Assembly (NCBI GenBank): GCA_046566065.1
Contig: JBKHXK010000011.1
Coordinates: 5,300-69,299 of the forward strand
Origin: MB1-2 sp046566065
GTDB lineage: Bacteria; Actinomycetota; CADDZG01; WHSQ01
DNA: 64,000 nucleotides
Reading direction: 5' to 3'
Shown here: in pieces, positions 1-8,782 of the stretch
Layout of the letters: every line of letters starts with the position of its first letter
Position numbering within the stretch: the first letter of the stretch is position 1
Translations under genes and position numbers: made by a program
Notes under the pieces: model-generated
The model's input: only the letters and a program-made list of their open reading frames with translations
Databases searched by the model: none
Told to the model about the DNA's origin: nothing

Positions 1-2
1 TC

Positions 3-542
3 CCGCTGGGCCAGATGGACGAGCGCTACTTCACGTTCTCTGCAGGCTGTGGCTTCGATGCCGAGGCCGCGGAGCGCGTCGAGCGCTATGTGCCGAACAA
101 GCGCAGGTTCGGGGAGCTGTTCTTCTACTGGAGCGCTTTCCGCGTGCTGGCGGGCTCCCATCGGCATCGCAACCCGACGATGACGCTTACCGGCCCTTTC
201 GGGAGTCAACGGGTTGCCATGGCGATCGCGTCGAACTGCGGCCCTTATGCCTATCTGCTGGATCGCTCGATCAACGTTGCCCCCGAGGTACGTCTCGATG
301 GAGGGATCGACGTGTTCGGTCTCCGCAAGATGCGGATCGAGGCCTTTCCCGTCTACGCCTGGCGCGCTGGCGTATCCGGCGACCTGGTCCACCACGACGA
401 CGTCTTCTACGCGAGCGACCTCGAGGGGTTCGAGCTGACGGGGGACCGGCCCTTCAGCCGGCACGTCGACGGCGAGCCGCTGGCTCCGCGCTCGTCGGCT
501 CGCTTCCGCGTCGTCCGAGACATCCTGAAGGTGCAGGCCTAG
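3..542 (+). CDS. Diacylglycerol kinase family lipid kinase, C-terminal part (5' end outside window)
   Basis: The reading frame is open to the window edge, so this is the last 179 codons of a longer gene. The visible part begins with a strand-turn segment ending in FSAGCGFDA, which fits the second domain of the DagK/YegS lipid kinase family, and ends with a VDGEPL turn typical of that beta-sandwich. The family phosphorylates diacylglycerol or related lipids at the membrane using ATP; the nucleotide-binding GGDGT motif would lie upstream and is not visible. An internal ATG at 15 is unlikely to be the start because it would cut the domain. The stop codon directly abuts the ATG of the next gene, so the two are probably co-transcribed. 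The exact lipid substrate cannot be read from this part. Confidence 0.75.
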   Translation, partial: PLGQMDERYFTFSAGCGFDAEAAERVERYVPNKRRFGELFFYWSAFRVLAGSHRHRNPTMTLTGPFGSQRVAMAIASNCGPYAYLLDRSINVAPEVRLDGGIDVFGLRKMRIEAFPVYAWRAGVSGDLVHHDDVFYASDLEGFELTGDRPFSRHVDGEPLAPRSSARFRVVRDILKVQA

Positions 543-1061
543 ATGAGCGTTCTGATGGTGGTGGGCAGGGGAGAGGCGGAGCCCGCGGTCGCCCGCCGAT
601 TGCTGGGTCAAGGCGATGAGGTCCGGGTGGTGGTGACCGATGCGTCCGAGAAGCCGGCCTGGGTGTCCCTCGGGGTCCACGTGGCGGTCGGCGACCCCAC
701 CGACGACGATCTGATCGAAAGAGCCGGGCAGAGCGCCCGCACGCTGGTTCTGTTCGACGGCCACGCCAACGACCCCGCGACCGTCGGGGCGGCCACCAAA
801 GCGGCTTCGGCGGCCGGGATCGAGCGGCTGATCCTCTGCGCGCCCGACGTCTCTTCCGAGATCCGAAGGCAGGTCGAAGAGACCCAGAAGAGCTACGTGC
901 TGTTGAGCTACGGCCGGCGTCTCTCGCTGAAAGGAAGGGCTTCGGTGGAAGTCATCTCGGAGGCCGTCGACGCCGCCGACGACATGAGTGGCGATCCGCG
1001 AGTGGCAGTGGATCTACGGGAGGAAGGTGCGCTCGGTCTGCTGGGCGGTCACGGAGAGTAG
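543..1061 (+). CDS. Small Rossmann-fold (NAD(P)-binding, NmrA/SDR-like) protein
   Basis: The 172-residue protein opens with a beta-alpha-beta Rossmann unit (MVVGRGEAEPAVARRLL), then a second strand ending VVVTD and a strand LIERA...LVLFDG that fits atypical short-chain dehydrogenases or NmrA-like sensors. The glycine pattern is reduced to G-R-G, so dinucleotide binding is an inference. There is no YxxxK catalytic pair and the protein is shorter than full atypical SDRs, which suggests a sensor or an accessory role rather than an oxidoreductase. The start ATG follows the preceding stop without a gap. Function unknown. Confidence 0.6.
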   Translation: MSVLMVVGRGEAEPAVARRLLGQGDEVRVVVTDASEKPAWVSLGVHVAVGDPTDDDLIERAGQSARTLVLFDGHANDPATVGAATKAASAAGIERLILCAPDVSSEIRRQVEETQKSYVLLSYGRRLSLKGRASVEVISEAVDAADDMSGDPRVAVDLREEGALGLLGGHGE

Positions 1062-1131
1062 GCCTCTGGTCGCGTAAACGACACATGCTGGTCTAACCTT
1101 TGGGTAGCGGACGACGGGCGGGGGGCGGGCG

Positions 1132-3348
1132 ATGAAGGTCTCGAGGGTCATGCGGAGCGCGGGCGCTCTCCGGCGGGTTGCGGCGACGACCGCGATGGTT
1201 TTGGCGGCCGGGGTCGTGCTCGCTCCGCCCGCTCTGGCGGTTGCGACCGCGTCGATCGGCGATGCGACCGTGACCGAAGGCAACAGCGCAAGCACCGATG
1301 CGACCTTCACGGTCACTCTGTCGGAGGCCAACAGCACCTCGACGACGGTGACCTACGAGACCTACGGGATCAGCGCGACTCCCGGCACCGACTACACGCA
1401 TACCGCCGGCACTGTGACGTTCCCCGCGGGCGACACGTCCGAGACCGTTTCGGTCCCGGTCCTGGGCGACATCCTCGATGAGCCCGACGAGACCTTCGGC
1501 GTGGCCCTCACCTCGATCAGCAACGGGAACTTCGGAAGCGACACCACCGGGACGGGGTCGATCCTGGATGACGACCCGACCCCGACGATCTCGATCGCGG
1601 ACGCATCGGTCACGGAGGGCAACACCGGTACGAAGACCCTGACCGCCACCGTCTCTCTTTCCGCGCCCTCGTCCCGCTATATCGCCGTCGACTTCGCGAC
1701 CGCCGATGGAACCGCGACGTTCTCGCCCGGAGGTGATTTCCACACCACGAGTGGCCGCCTGGTGTTCGAGCGGGGCGACACTACCGAGACCATCACGCTG
1801 ACGGTGGTCTCGGACACGCAGGTGGAGCCAGACGAGACCTTCGTCGTGAACCTGACCAACCCCGTCAACGCGACGCTGGCGGATGCCCAGGGCGTGATCA
1901 CGATCGTCAACGACGACACGGCGGGCCAACCCCCACCGCCCCCACCTGCAGGAAGCGTGCCCACCATCTCGATCGGCAGCGCGCAGGTGCCCGAGGGGAA
2001 CTCCGGCACGGTGCAGACGAACGTCACGGTGAGCCTGTCCGCGGCGAGCGACCGGTACGTGACCGTCGATTTCGCCACGGCGCCGGGGACGGCCACGTTC
2101 TCTGGGGCCGACTACCACCAGACCAGCGGCCGCTTGGCCTTCGCTCCGGGTGAGACGAGCAAGTCGATCCTGATCACGGTGGTCGGCGACACGTCCGTGG
2201 AGGGGGACGAGAGCTTCTTCGTCGACCTCAGCGCACCGACGAACGCGACGTTGTCGTCGAGCCGGGGCACGGTGACGATCGTGAACGACGACACCGCCCC
2301 GACTCCACCGCCTCCTCCTCCGTCGGGATCGACCCCGCAGGTCTCGATCGGGGACGCAGCTGTGGTCGAGGGGGACGCCGACGAGACGCGCATCGCGGTG
2401 GTTCTGTCGCTGTCGCAGGCATCGAACAGCAACGTCGCGGTGAGTTTCGCCACCGCCGACGGCACGGCCCTCTTCTCCGACGCCGACTACTGGCAGACGA
2501 ACGGGCGGGTCGTGTTCGCTCCGGGGCAGACGAGTCAATCGGTCATCGTGACGATCGTGGGCGATACCAGGGTCGAACCGAACGAGGCCTTCTACCTAGA
2601 CCTGAGCTCGCCCTCGGGTGCCACCTTGGGAAGGTCCCGGTCGACGGTGACGATCACCGACGATGACTCCAGCACGACCCCACCCACTTCGAACATGCCG
2701 GCGGTGTCGATCGGGGACGTCACCGTGCAGGAAGGAGATAGCGGCACCGTCGTCGCGACGGTGACCCTGACGCTGTCCGCTCCCTCGACCAGGCCGGTCG
2801 GTATCTCGCTCACGACGGTCGACGGAAGTGCGACCTTCGATGAGGCCGACTACTGGCGGACGAGCGGGACCCTGGTCTTCCAAGCCGGCGAGACGACCCG
2901 CACGCTGGAGCTGACGATCAACGGCGATACCGAGGTCGAGGGCACCGAGGCCTTCTTCGTGGATCTCTCGAGCCCTCAGAACGCCACGATCGACAAGGCC
3001 CGTGGCGTCATCACGATCGTCGATGACGAGAGCCCCACCTCGACCCGAACCACGCTGCGTGTGGTCAAGCGGCCGCGGTCGTTGACGGCAGAGGGTCAGG
3101 TCGTGCCGCCGCAGCCGGGCGAGCGCATGCGGGTGGTCCTCCGGAAGAGGAAGTCGGGCAGATTCGTGACGATCGGGTCCGAGCGCCCCGTGCTGGGCGA
3201 AGCCGACGTCGACGGCGACGGGATCTTCGAGAGCTCCTACGAGGCCCGCTTCCGCAGACCGCGTCGAGGCGTCTGCCTCATCAAAGCGGTGTTCCCGGGG
3301 AACGCTTCGCATGACCGGAGCGCAGCGCGGCTGCGGTTCCGGTGCTGA
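1132..3348 (+). CDS. Secreted protein with five Calx-beta repeats
   Basis: A 738-residue exported protein. Residues 1-38 form a Sec signal peptide (basic start, hydrophobic stretch, ALA end). Five Calx-beta domains follow, at about 39-145, 146-255, 275-385, 400-510 and 525-635, each recognisable by an opening (A/V)SIGDA...EG, a central FATADGTA-like strand and a closing (V/I)TIVNDD or DDD acidic turn that binds calcium in this family. Domains 2-3 and 3-4 are separated by proline-rich linkers (PPPPPP) and 4-5 by a shorter STTPPT linker. The last 100 residues are basic and contain two cysteines, a possible wall or surface attachment region. A -10-like TAACCT lies at 1094-1099. It converges on the liv operon with a 28-bp gap. 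Likely a calcium-dependent surface adhesin or matrix protein; the role is inferred. Confidence 0.8.
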   Translation: MKVSRVMRSAGALRRVAATTAMVLAAGVVLAPPALAVATASIGDATVTEGNSASTDATFTVTLSEANSTSTTVTYETYGISATPGTDYTHTAGTVTFPAGDTSETVSVPVLGDILDEPDETFGVALTSISNGNFGSDTTGTGSILDDDPTPTISIADASVTEGNTGTKTLTATVSLSAPSSRYIAVDFATADGTATFSPGGDFHTTSGRLVFERGDTTETITLTVVSDTQVEPDETFVVNLTNPVNATLADAQGVITIVNDDTAGQPPPPPPAGSVPTISIGSAQVPEGNSGTVQTNVTVSLSAASDRYVTVDFATAPGTATFSGADYHQTSGRLAFAPGETSKSILITVVGDTSVEGDESFFVDLSAPTNATLSSSRGTVTIVNDDTAPTPPPPPPSGSTPQVSIGDAAVVEGDADETRIAVVLSLSQASNSNVAVSFATADGTALFSDADYWQTNGRVVFAPGQTSQSVIVTIVGDTRVEPNEAFYLDLSSPSGATLGRSRSTVTITDDDSSTTPPTSNMPAVSIGDVTVQEGDSGTVVATVTLTLSAPSTRPVGISLTTVDGSATFDEADYWRTSGTLVFQAGETTRTLELTINGDTEVEGTEAFFVDLSSPQNATIDKARGVITIVDDESPTSTRTTLRVVKRPRSLTAEGQVVPPQPGERMRVVLRKRKSGRFVTIGSERPVLGEADVDGDGIFESSYEARFRRPRRGVCLIKAVFPGNASHDRSAARLRFRC

Positions 3349-3376
3349 CCGGGATGGAGGGAACGGAGCCAAAGGC

Positions 3377-4132
3377 CTAGACGGCCTCGGATACTCCCAG
3401 GTAGGCCTCGTTGATCTCCTGCCGGTCGAGGGTCTCGCCCTTGGCCTTCGACTTGGAGTAGATGATCGTCCCCTTCTCCATCACGAACACTCGGTCGGCG
3501 ATGTCGAGGACCCCGACGTTCTGTTCGACCAGGAACACGGTGGTGCCGTCCTGGTTGATCCTCTGAGCTACCTCGAAGACCGTGAGCGTGAGCTTGGGGG
3601 AGAGGCCCAGCGAGGCCTCGTCGATAAGCAGCACCTTCGGGCGAGCCATCAGCCCGCGGGCGATGGCGAGCATCTGCTGCTCTCCACCCGACAGGGTCCC
3701 GGCGAGCTGCGTCCACCGCTCGCGCAGCCGGGGGAAATACTCGACCGCCTGCTCGACGAGCTCGCGGGTGCCCTTGCGATCCTTCTTGTAGGCCCAGGCC
3801 CCCAGACGCAGGTTCTGGGCGATCGTGAGCTGGGGGAACACCCGGCGGCCCTCGGGCACGAGGACGATCCCTTTGGACACCAGCTCGCGCGGGTCCATGC
3901 TGTGCATCTTGCCCTTGGCGTCGGGCCCGGAGATCTGCTCGCCGTTGAAGGTGATCGAGCCGCTCCACGGCTTCAGCAGCCCGGCCAGAGTGAGGATCGT
4001 GGTCGTCTTCCCTGCGCCGTTCAGCCCGAGAAGCACGGCGGTCTCGCCTTCCTCGATGTTGAACGAGATACCGCCGAGCACCGGCAGCGAGCCGTAGCCC
4101 GCTCGGAGGTCCTTCACCTCAAGAAGTGACAC
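3377..4132 (-). CDS. livF: Branched-chain amino-acid type ABC transporter, ATP-binding protein LivF
   Basis: Second ATPase of a Liv-type importer. It shows a Walker A (GLNGAGKT), an LSGGEQQ signature, a Walker B ending LLIDEASLGL and the LVEQN switch histidine variant (glutamine-asparagine) usual for LivF. It drives uptake across the membrane with LivG. The longest frame starts at 4150, but a GTG at 4132 preceded by AGGAGG at good spacing gives the family N-terminus (SLLEVKDLRAGYG) and overlaps the end of livG by 14 bp, so I chose it. Last gene of the leftward operon. The substrate is not readable; Liv systems carry branched-chain amino acids, amides, urea or aromatic acids. Confidence 0.9.
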   Translation of the reverse strand: MSLLEVKDLRAGYGSLPVLGGISFNIEEGETAVLLGLNGAGKTTTILTLAGLLKPWSGSITFNGEQISGPDAKGKMHSMDPRELVSKGIVLVPEGRRVFPQLTIAQNLRLGAWAYKKDRKGTRELVEQAVEYFPRLRERWTQLAGTLSGGEQQMLAIARGLMARPKVLLIDEASLGLSPKLTLTVFEVAQRINQDGTTVFLVEQNVGVLDIADRVFVMEKGTIIYSKSKAKGETLDRQEINEAYLGVSEAV

Positions 4133-4937
4133 CGAGGGCCTCCTCTTCATCCGCAGGTGCGTCCTCGGTCTCGACCTCGCCGCCCAGATAAGCGGCGACC
4201 ACCTCGGGGTGGGAGCGGACCTGCTGCGGCAGGCCCTCGGTCAGGATCTTTCCGAAATTCAGCACGTAGACGTAATCGCAGACCCCGACGACCAGGGGCA
4301 CGTGGTGCTCGATCATCAGCACGGTCAGGTTCAGGGTCTTGCGCAGAGCGAGAAGCCGCTCCCCGAACTCGTGGGCCTCGTCCGGCCCCATCCCCGAAGA
4401 GGGCTCGTCGAGCAGCAACAGATCGGGATCGGTGGCGAGCACCGTCCCCACCTCGATGAGCTTCAAGGTTCCGTACGGGAGGCCGTCCAACCGTGAGTTC
4501 GCGAGATGCGCCAGTCCGATGAAGTCGAGCACCTCCATCGCGTTCGCCCGGAGCTTGCGCTCCTCGGCGAAGGAGCGAGGCGATCCGAGGATCGCGCTCA
4601 AGCTTCCGTACCCGATGCGCGAGTGCTGCGCCACCATGAAGTTCTCGACCACGGTGAGCTCCCGCACGAGCCCGATGTTCTGGAAGGTGCGCCCGATCCC
4701 CAGAGCGGTACGGCGATGCGTGGGCAACATCGAGATGTCGCGTCCCCGGTAGATGATCTGCCCGGTGTTCGGGGTGTAGGCCCCCATGATGCAGTTGAAG
4801 AGCGTGGTCTTCCCCGCTCCGTTCGGCCCGATCAGGCCCACGATCTCCCACTCGGGAACCTTCACGTTCACGTCTTCGAGCGCTACGAGACCGCCGAATC
4901 GGATCCCCGTGTTCTTCACCTCGAGAACTGCGGTCAT
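4119..4937 (-). CDS. livG: Branched-chain amino-acid type ABC transporter, ATP-binding protein LivG
   Basis: 272-residue ATPase. Walker A GPNGAGKT, the LivG-type Q-loop region with TFQNIGLVRELTVVEN, a Walker B LLLLDEPSSGM and the switch EHHVPLV are all present. The signature motif is altered to YGTLKLIEVG, as is common in LivG where the LSGG sequence is relaxed (usually LPYGxQRxLE). The last 20 residues are acidic (DAPADEEEA). The start ATG overlaps the livM stop (ATGA), so translation is coupled. It pairs with LivF on the cytoplasmic side of LivHM. Confidence 0.9.
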   Translation of the reverse strand: MTAVLEVKNTGIRFGGLVALEDVNVKVPEWEIVGLIGPNGAGKTTLFNCIMGAYTPNTGQIIYRGRDISMLPTHRRTALGIGRTFQNIGLVRELTVVENFMVAQHSRIGYGSLSAILGSPRSFAEERKLRANAMEVLDFIGLAHLANSRLDGLPYGTLKLIEVGTVLATDPDLLLLDEPSSGMGPDEAHEFGERLLALRKTLNLTVLMIEHHVPLVVGVCDYVYVLNFGKILTEGLPQQVRSHPEVVAAYLGGEVETEDAPADEEEALGVTS

Positions 4938-6217
4938 GCGTTCTCCTTGGGGTCGTCGTGGCCGGTGTCACCGGCGGGCTCTTCCGGCTGACCGTGCAGG
5001 ACGGGCTCGGTGTCCTGCTTGATCTCCTCGGTCGAAGCCTCGGTGGCGTCGCTCTCACCCTTGTGCAGGCCGAGCTTGTGCATGAGCCCGCCCCCAGACT
5101 TCTTCGACTTCTCCTTGTGATGCCCGTCGGGGTGCATCGAGAACTTCTCGCCCCGGATCCAACGGGTGATGGGCGAGATCTGCTCGGCGATCCCGCCGGG
5201 GAACTGGATCAGGGTGAGCATCGCGAGAGCGGGACCGATGACGAGGGGCAGGTAGCTGGCGCTGCGCTTCAGGGTGTCGCTAACGAAGTGCTCGAGGGTG
5301 GAAGAAAGCTCGATGAGGAACGGGAACAGGGCGAAGAAGGCAGATCCGATGACGACCCCGGTGCGGTTACCCAGGCCCCCGATCACGACCATCAGCACCC
5401 AGAGCAGAGCGATGGCGAACTGGAAGTCGTTCGAAACGACGTTCTCGGCCCGGAACGCGTAGAGCCCACCGCCGACGCCGGCGAACAGCCCGGACATGAT
5501 GAAGGCGATGACCTTGTACTGGGTGACGTTGATGCCGTACGAGGCCGCCACGGGCTCCGAGCCTTTGAGCGACAGGATCGCCCGGCCCACCTTCGATCGC
5601 ACCAGGCGCCAGTCCAGATAGATCACGGCCGCGAGGAAAGCGAAGGTCAAGAAGGCGAACTGCGTGTCCGAGTCGAAGGCGTTCGGACGAGCCGCCGGCA
5701 TCCCCGCGCCACCGCGGGTCAGGAACTCGATCTCGAAGATCGACGTCTCGGCCACGAACCCGTAGGCGAGGGTGATCAGAGCGAGATAGAGGCCCTTGAT
5801 GCGGAGCGCCACGATCCCGAGCAGACCTGCCGCGATCGCGCCGCTGGCAGCGGCCAGAGCCATGCCGGTCAGGAACGCTCCCATGTTGCAGCCCGCCTCA
5901 GGGGTGCAGCCGGCCTTCTCGGTGACGTAGTAGGCGGCTACGAACGCGGCGATACCGACGAAGCCGTGATGACCGAGCGAGACCTGTCCGACGTAACCCA
6001 GGACGATGTTGAGGGAAAGTCCGATGATCGCGTAGATCACGGCGAGCGAGATGCGGTCGGCCCAGAAGCCGGGAACGGTCGCGGTGACGAGCAGCGTGCC
6101 CCCGAGGGCTCCGACCAGGACCACCAGCCGGGCTACCCAACCGCCCACGCTCGGGCGCCAGCGGTCGGAGGCGGTTGCCCGCGGCGGGGGCGTGACCGCC
6201 GCTTCGGCCGTAGCCAT
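4934..6217 (-). CDS. livM: Branched-chain amino-acid type ABC transporter, permease LivM
   Basis: 427-residue integral membrane permease with about ten hydrophobic segments and the LivM hallmark GLSLNIVLGYVGQVSLGH near residues 47-65. Compared with the usual 300-350 residues it carries a C-terminal cytoplasmic tail of about 80 residues, rich in His, Lys, Glu and Asp (HPDGHHKEKSKK and KLGLHKGESD), which is unusual. The start overlaps the stop of livH in a TGATG junction. It forms the translocation pore with LivH. Confidence 0.9.
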   Translation of the reverse strand: MATAEAAVTPPPRATASDRWRPSVGGWVARLVVLVGALGGTLLVTATVPGFWADRISLAVIYAIIGLSLNIVLGYVGQVSLGHHGFVGIAAFVAAYYVTEKAGCTPEAGCNMGAFLTGMALAAASGAIAAGLLGIVALRIKGLYLALITLAYGFVAETSIFEIEFLTRGGAGMPAARPNAFDSDTQFAFLTFAFLAAVIYLDWRLVRSKVGRAILSLKGSEPVAASYGINVTQYKVIAFIMSGLFAGVGGGLYAFRAENVVSNDFQFAIALLWVLMVVIGGLGNRTGVVIGSAFFALFPFLIELSSTLEHFVSDTLKRSASYLPLVIGPALAMLTLIQFPGGIAEQISPITRWIRGEKFSMHPDGHHKEKSKKSGGGLMHKLGLHKGESDATEASTEEIKQDTEPVLHGQPEEPAGDTGHDDPKENA

Positions 6218-7239
6218 CAGGCCTCGCTCCCGAGGAGGCCCTGCGGTCTGATCAGCAGCACCAGCAGGAGGACGAGAAGCACGGCGACGTTAGCGGAGCC
6301 GGGGATGATGTCCTGGATGAACTGAGCGTTCGCCCCTTGGCCGATCTGGTAGTGACCGCCCGCCCACTGCGCGAGTTGCTGGATCAAACCGACGGTGATC
6401 CCTCCGAGGAAGGCGCCGGGGAGGCTCGTCATGCCTCCGATAACGGCCGCGGTGAAAGAGGCGATCAGCACGCCGGCCGTCATGATGCCCGGGGTCAGAG
6501 GCAACGAAGGCGGGATGTAGAGGATCCCCGCGATGGCCCCGAGGAACGCGGCGGCCCCCCAGATGAAGCGGGAGACACGCTCGACGCCGATGCCGACCAC
6601 GCGTGTTGCGAAGGCGTCCTGTGAGGTGGCGAGGATCGCCAGGCCGAGATCGGTCTTGGAGAAGAAGTAGCCGAGGACGACGGCGAGGAGCAGCAACACC
6701 CCGACGATGAGGAGCAACTGGGGCTCGATGTTGAAGCCGTAGACCTCGGGTCCCACCGGCTCGCCGGCTGCGTCGACCGGGTTGATCAAGCGGGGGAGGT
6801 CCTTGGCCTCCGGCAGGAAGAGCATGATCTCGACCCCGATAGCGAACAGGGCGAAAGCGATCGTTGCGACCAGGAGGGTGATCCTCGGAGCGTTCATCAG
6901 GGGCCGGATCACCACGCGCTCCATGAGCAGTCCGATCAAGACCACCACCGACACCGCCACCAGGATGGCGGCCCAGTAGGGAACCTTGGGCGACTTCACC
7001 TGCTCGATCAGCACGTACACGATGAAGGCCGCCAGCGTCCCGAACTCGCCCTGGGCGAAGTTGAAGACCCGGGCTCCCTTGTAGACCAGCACGAGACCGA
7101 TCGCTACCAGCCCGTACGCGGCGCCGGTGAGCAGGCCGATGATGACCGGGCCGTTGGGCCCGGTGGTGTCGCCCGCGCCGAGCACGAGGATGATCCCGAC
7201 TACTGCGGCGATGACCGCGGCAACGATCGATGTCCTCAT
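6217..7239 (-). CDS. livH: Branched-chain amino-acid type ABC transporter, permease LivH
   Basis: 340-residue permease with eight to nine membrane segments. The motif GLVLVYKGARVFNFAQGEFG near the second helix is the LivH signature, and TDLGLAILATSQDAFATRVVG is the cytoplasmic coupling region contacting the ATPases. Gap of 31 bp to livK upstream with no obvious Shine-Dalgarno site. Operon order in the direction of transcription is unknown secreted protein, livK, livH, livM, livG, livF. Confidence 0.9.
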   Translation of the reverse strand: MRTSIVAAVIAAVVGIILVLGAGDTTGPNGPVIIGLLTGAAYGLVAIGLVLVYKGARVFNFAQGEFGTLAAFIVYVLIEQVKSPKVPYWAAILVAVSVVVLIGLLMERVVIRPLMNAPRITLLVATIAFALFAIGVEIMLFLPEAKDLPRLINPVDAAGEPVGPEVYGFNIEPQLLLIVGVLLLLAVVLGYFFSKTDLGLAILATSQDAFATRVVGIGVERVSRFIWGAAAFLGAIAGILYIPPSLPLTPGIMTAGVLIASFTAAVIGGMTSLPGAFLGGITVGLIQQLAQWAGGHYQIGQGANAQFIQDIIPGSANVAVLLVLLLVLLIRPQGLLGSEA

Positions 7240-7270
7240 GTGGGTGGGAAAGTTACTCCATCAAGTCGAG

Positions 7271-8782
7271 CTAGAACCGGGTGGCCGGGGACGTGACGAT
7301 CGTGTGCCATCTGTTCGTCGAGCAACGCGCCTCGCTGACGTAGGTCGAATCCGCCCCGAAGTGGTCGCTCGAGGAGTAGCTCAGAGGAGGTCCGACCCCG
7401 ACGTTCTGGTTCCGGATCTTCTCGACCGCCAGGATGAAGTTCTCCCGTGTGAGGTCCTTGCCCGCCGCCTTGAGGAACTCCCAGAAGTTCTTCCCGGCGA
7501 TCCACGACAGCCACATGAAGTCGTCGCCCTGGCCCTTGTCGGTAAGGGAGGCGGACGCCTTGCGGAAGTCCGGGTCGTAGCGGTCGCTGTCGATCCAGGC
7601 CGGGAACGGGGAGAAGAAGTGGGCCCCGTCGATCGAGGTCCCGCCACGGCAGGCGACGCTCGCGACCGTGTCGAAGGTCTTGGTGATGCCGACGCCGACC
7701 CACTGAGGCCGGTAGGCCTGGGTGTCTGCCTGCTTGAGTACGTTCAGCCACCAGACGGGCGAGGTCAGGACGAACACGTTCTCGATCCCGGCCAGCTGCA
7801 TCTCCTGAACGACCTGGCGGGCCTCGGAGGTCCCGGCGGTCTTGGACACCTGGCGGTCGTACGAGATGCTCAGCCCGGCCTTGGCCGCCTCCGCCTTGAA
7901 GGTGTCGTGCGCGTCTTTGAAGGACGCGGTGTCGAAGAACAGCATGCCGTTCTTCTCGCCCTTGGCCCCGAGCTTGTTGATCATGTATTGGACGAGCAGA
8001 GGAGCCTGGTCGGGGTAGGTCATAGAGGTCGTGAAGTAGGTGCGGAAGCTCGACACGAGCGACTCGGTCACCCCGGCCGAGATGTATGGCACCCCGACCG
8101 ATTCTGCGTAGCGGGCGCAGGCCTGGATCTGGTCCGTGCCGGCGGCGCCGGAGAGCATGAAGACCTGGTCCTTCTCGACCATCTCCTTACATACCGCAAC
8201 CGCGGTGGACGGGTTGTACTGGTCGTTCTTCAGAACCACGGTGATCGTGCGGCCGAACAGGTCCTGTCCCTTCTCGGCCATCCAGCGGAAGTAGAGGTCC
8301 TTGCCCGCGTCGACGGAGTCAGAGGGGACGGGGGCCGCGCCCGAAAGCGGGGCGTGGATGCCGATCTTGATCGAGTTCGCCGTGACGCCGGTCGTGGTGC
8401 TGCCCGAGGGGGCCGGGCCGCTGGGCCCCTCCTCGCTGCCGGGGTCCGTGGAACCTGGGTCCGTGGAACCGGGATCGCTACTGCCGGGACCGCTACTGCC
8501 GGGGCCGGTTGACCCGGGCAGGCCGCTGCCGCCGCCGGAGGCCGCCAGCACGTCGGGGTCGGTGATGCCCTCCTCCACGTTTCCGATCACGTTGCCCTCG
8601 GCGTCGACGATGTTGCCCTCTTCGTCGACGGTCGCGCCCGGGGGCAGGCCACCCGCGAAGGAGCCGCCGAGCGGGCCTTCGATCTTGGAGATAACGCCGG
8701 GCTTCTGGCCGCAGGCGGCGAGCAAGACGATCGCGAGAAGAAGTGCGGTGGTGGCTATGCCTCTGCGCATCGGCGTTCTCAT
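7271..8782 (-). CDS. Liv-type ABC transporter substrate-binding lipoprotein
   Basis: 503-residue periplasmic-binding protein, type I fold. The N-terminus is a lipoprotein signal (basic RR, hydrophobic run, LLAAC), so the mature protein is anchored by cysteine near residue 24. A linker of roughly 100 residues rich in Gly, Ser, Pro, Thr and Asp with short repeats (GSTDPGSTDPGS) follows, then the binding domain beginning SIKIGIHAPLSG. The start at 8782 overlaps the stop of the upstream gene (ATGA); a second ATG at 8770 is possible. The long tether may reach through a thick wall. Ligand not identified; the domain is more like the hydrophobic or aromatic amino-acid and amide receptors of actinobacteria than E. 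coli LivJ. Confidence 0.85.
   Translation of the reverse strand: MRTPMRRGIATTALLLAIVLLAACGQKPGVISKIEGPLGGSFAGGLPPGATVDEEGNIVDAEGNVIGNVEEGITDPDVLAASGGGSGLPGSTGPGSSGPGSSDPGSTDPGSTDPGSEEGPSGPAPSGSTTTGVTANSIKIGIHAPLSGAAPVPSDSVDAGKDLYFRWMAEKGQDLFGRTITVVLKNDQYNPSTAVAVCKEMVEKDQVFMLSGAAGTDQIQACARYAESVGVPYISAGVTESLVSSFRTYFTTSMTYPDQAPLLVQYMINKLGAKGEKNGMLFFDTASFKDAHDTFKAEAAKAGLSISYDRQVSKTAGTSEARQVVQEMQLAGIENVFVLTSPVWWLNVLKQADTQAYRPQWVGVGITKTFDTVASVACRGGTSIDGAHFFSPFPAWIDSDRYDPDFRKASASLTDKGQGDDFMWLSWIAGKNFWEFLKAAGKDLTRENFILAVEKIRNQNVGVGPPLSYSSSDHFGADSTYVSEARCSTNRWHTIVTSPATRF

Noticed and set aside
8430..8520. Short direct repeats in the binding-lipoprotein gene
   Set aside because: They encode the Gly/Ser/Asp/Pro linker; unit and spacing do not fit CRISPR or a mobile element.
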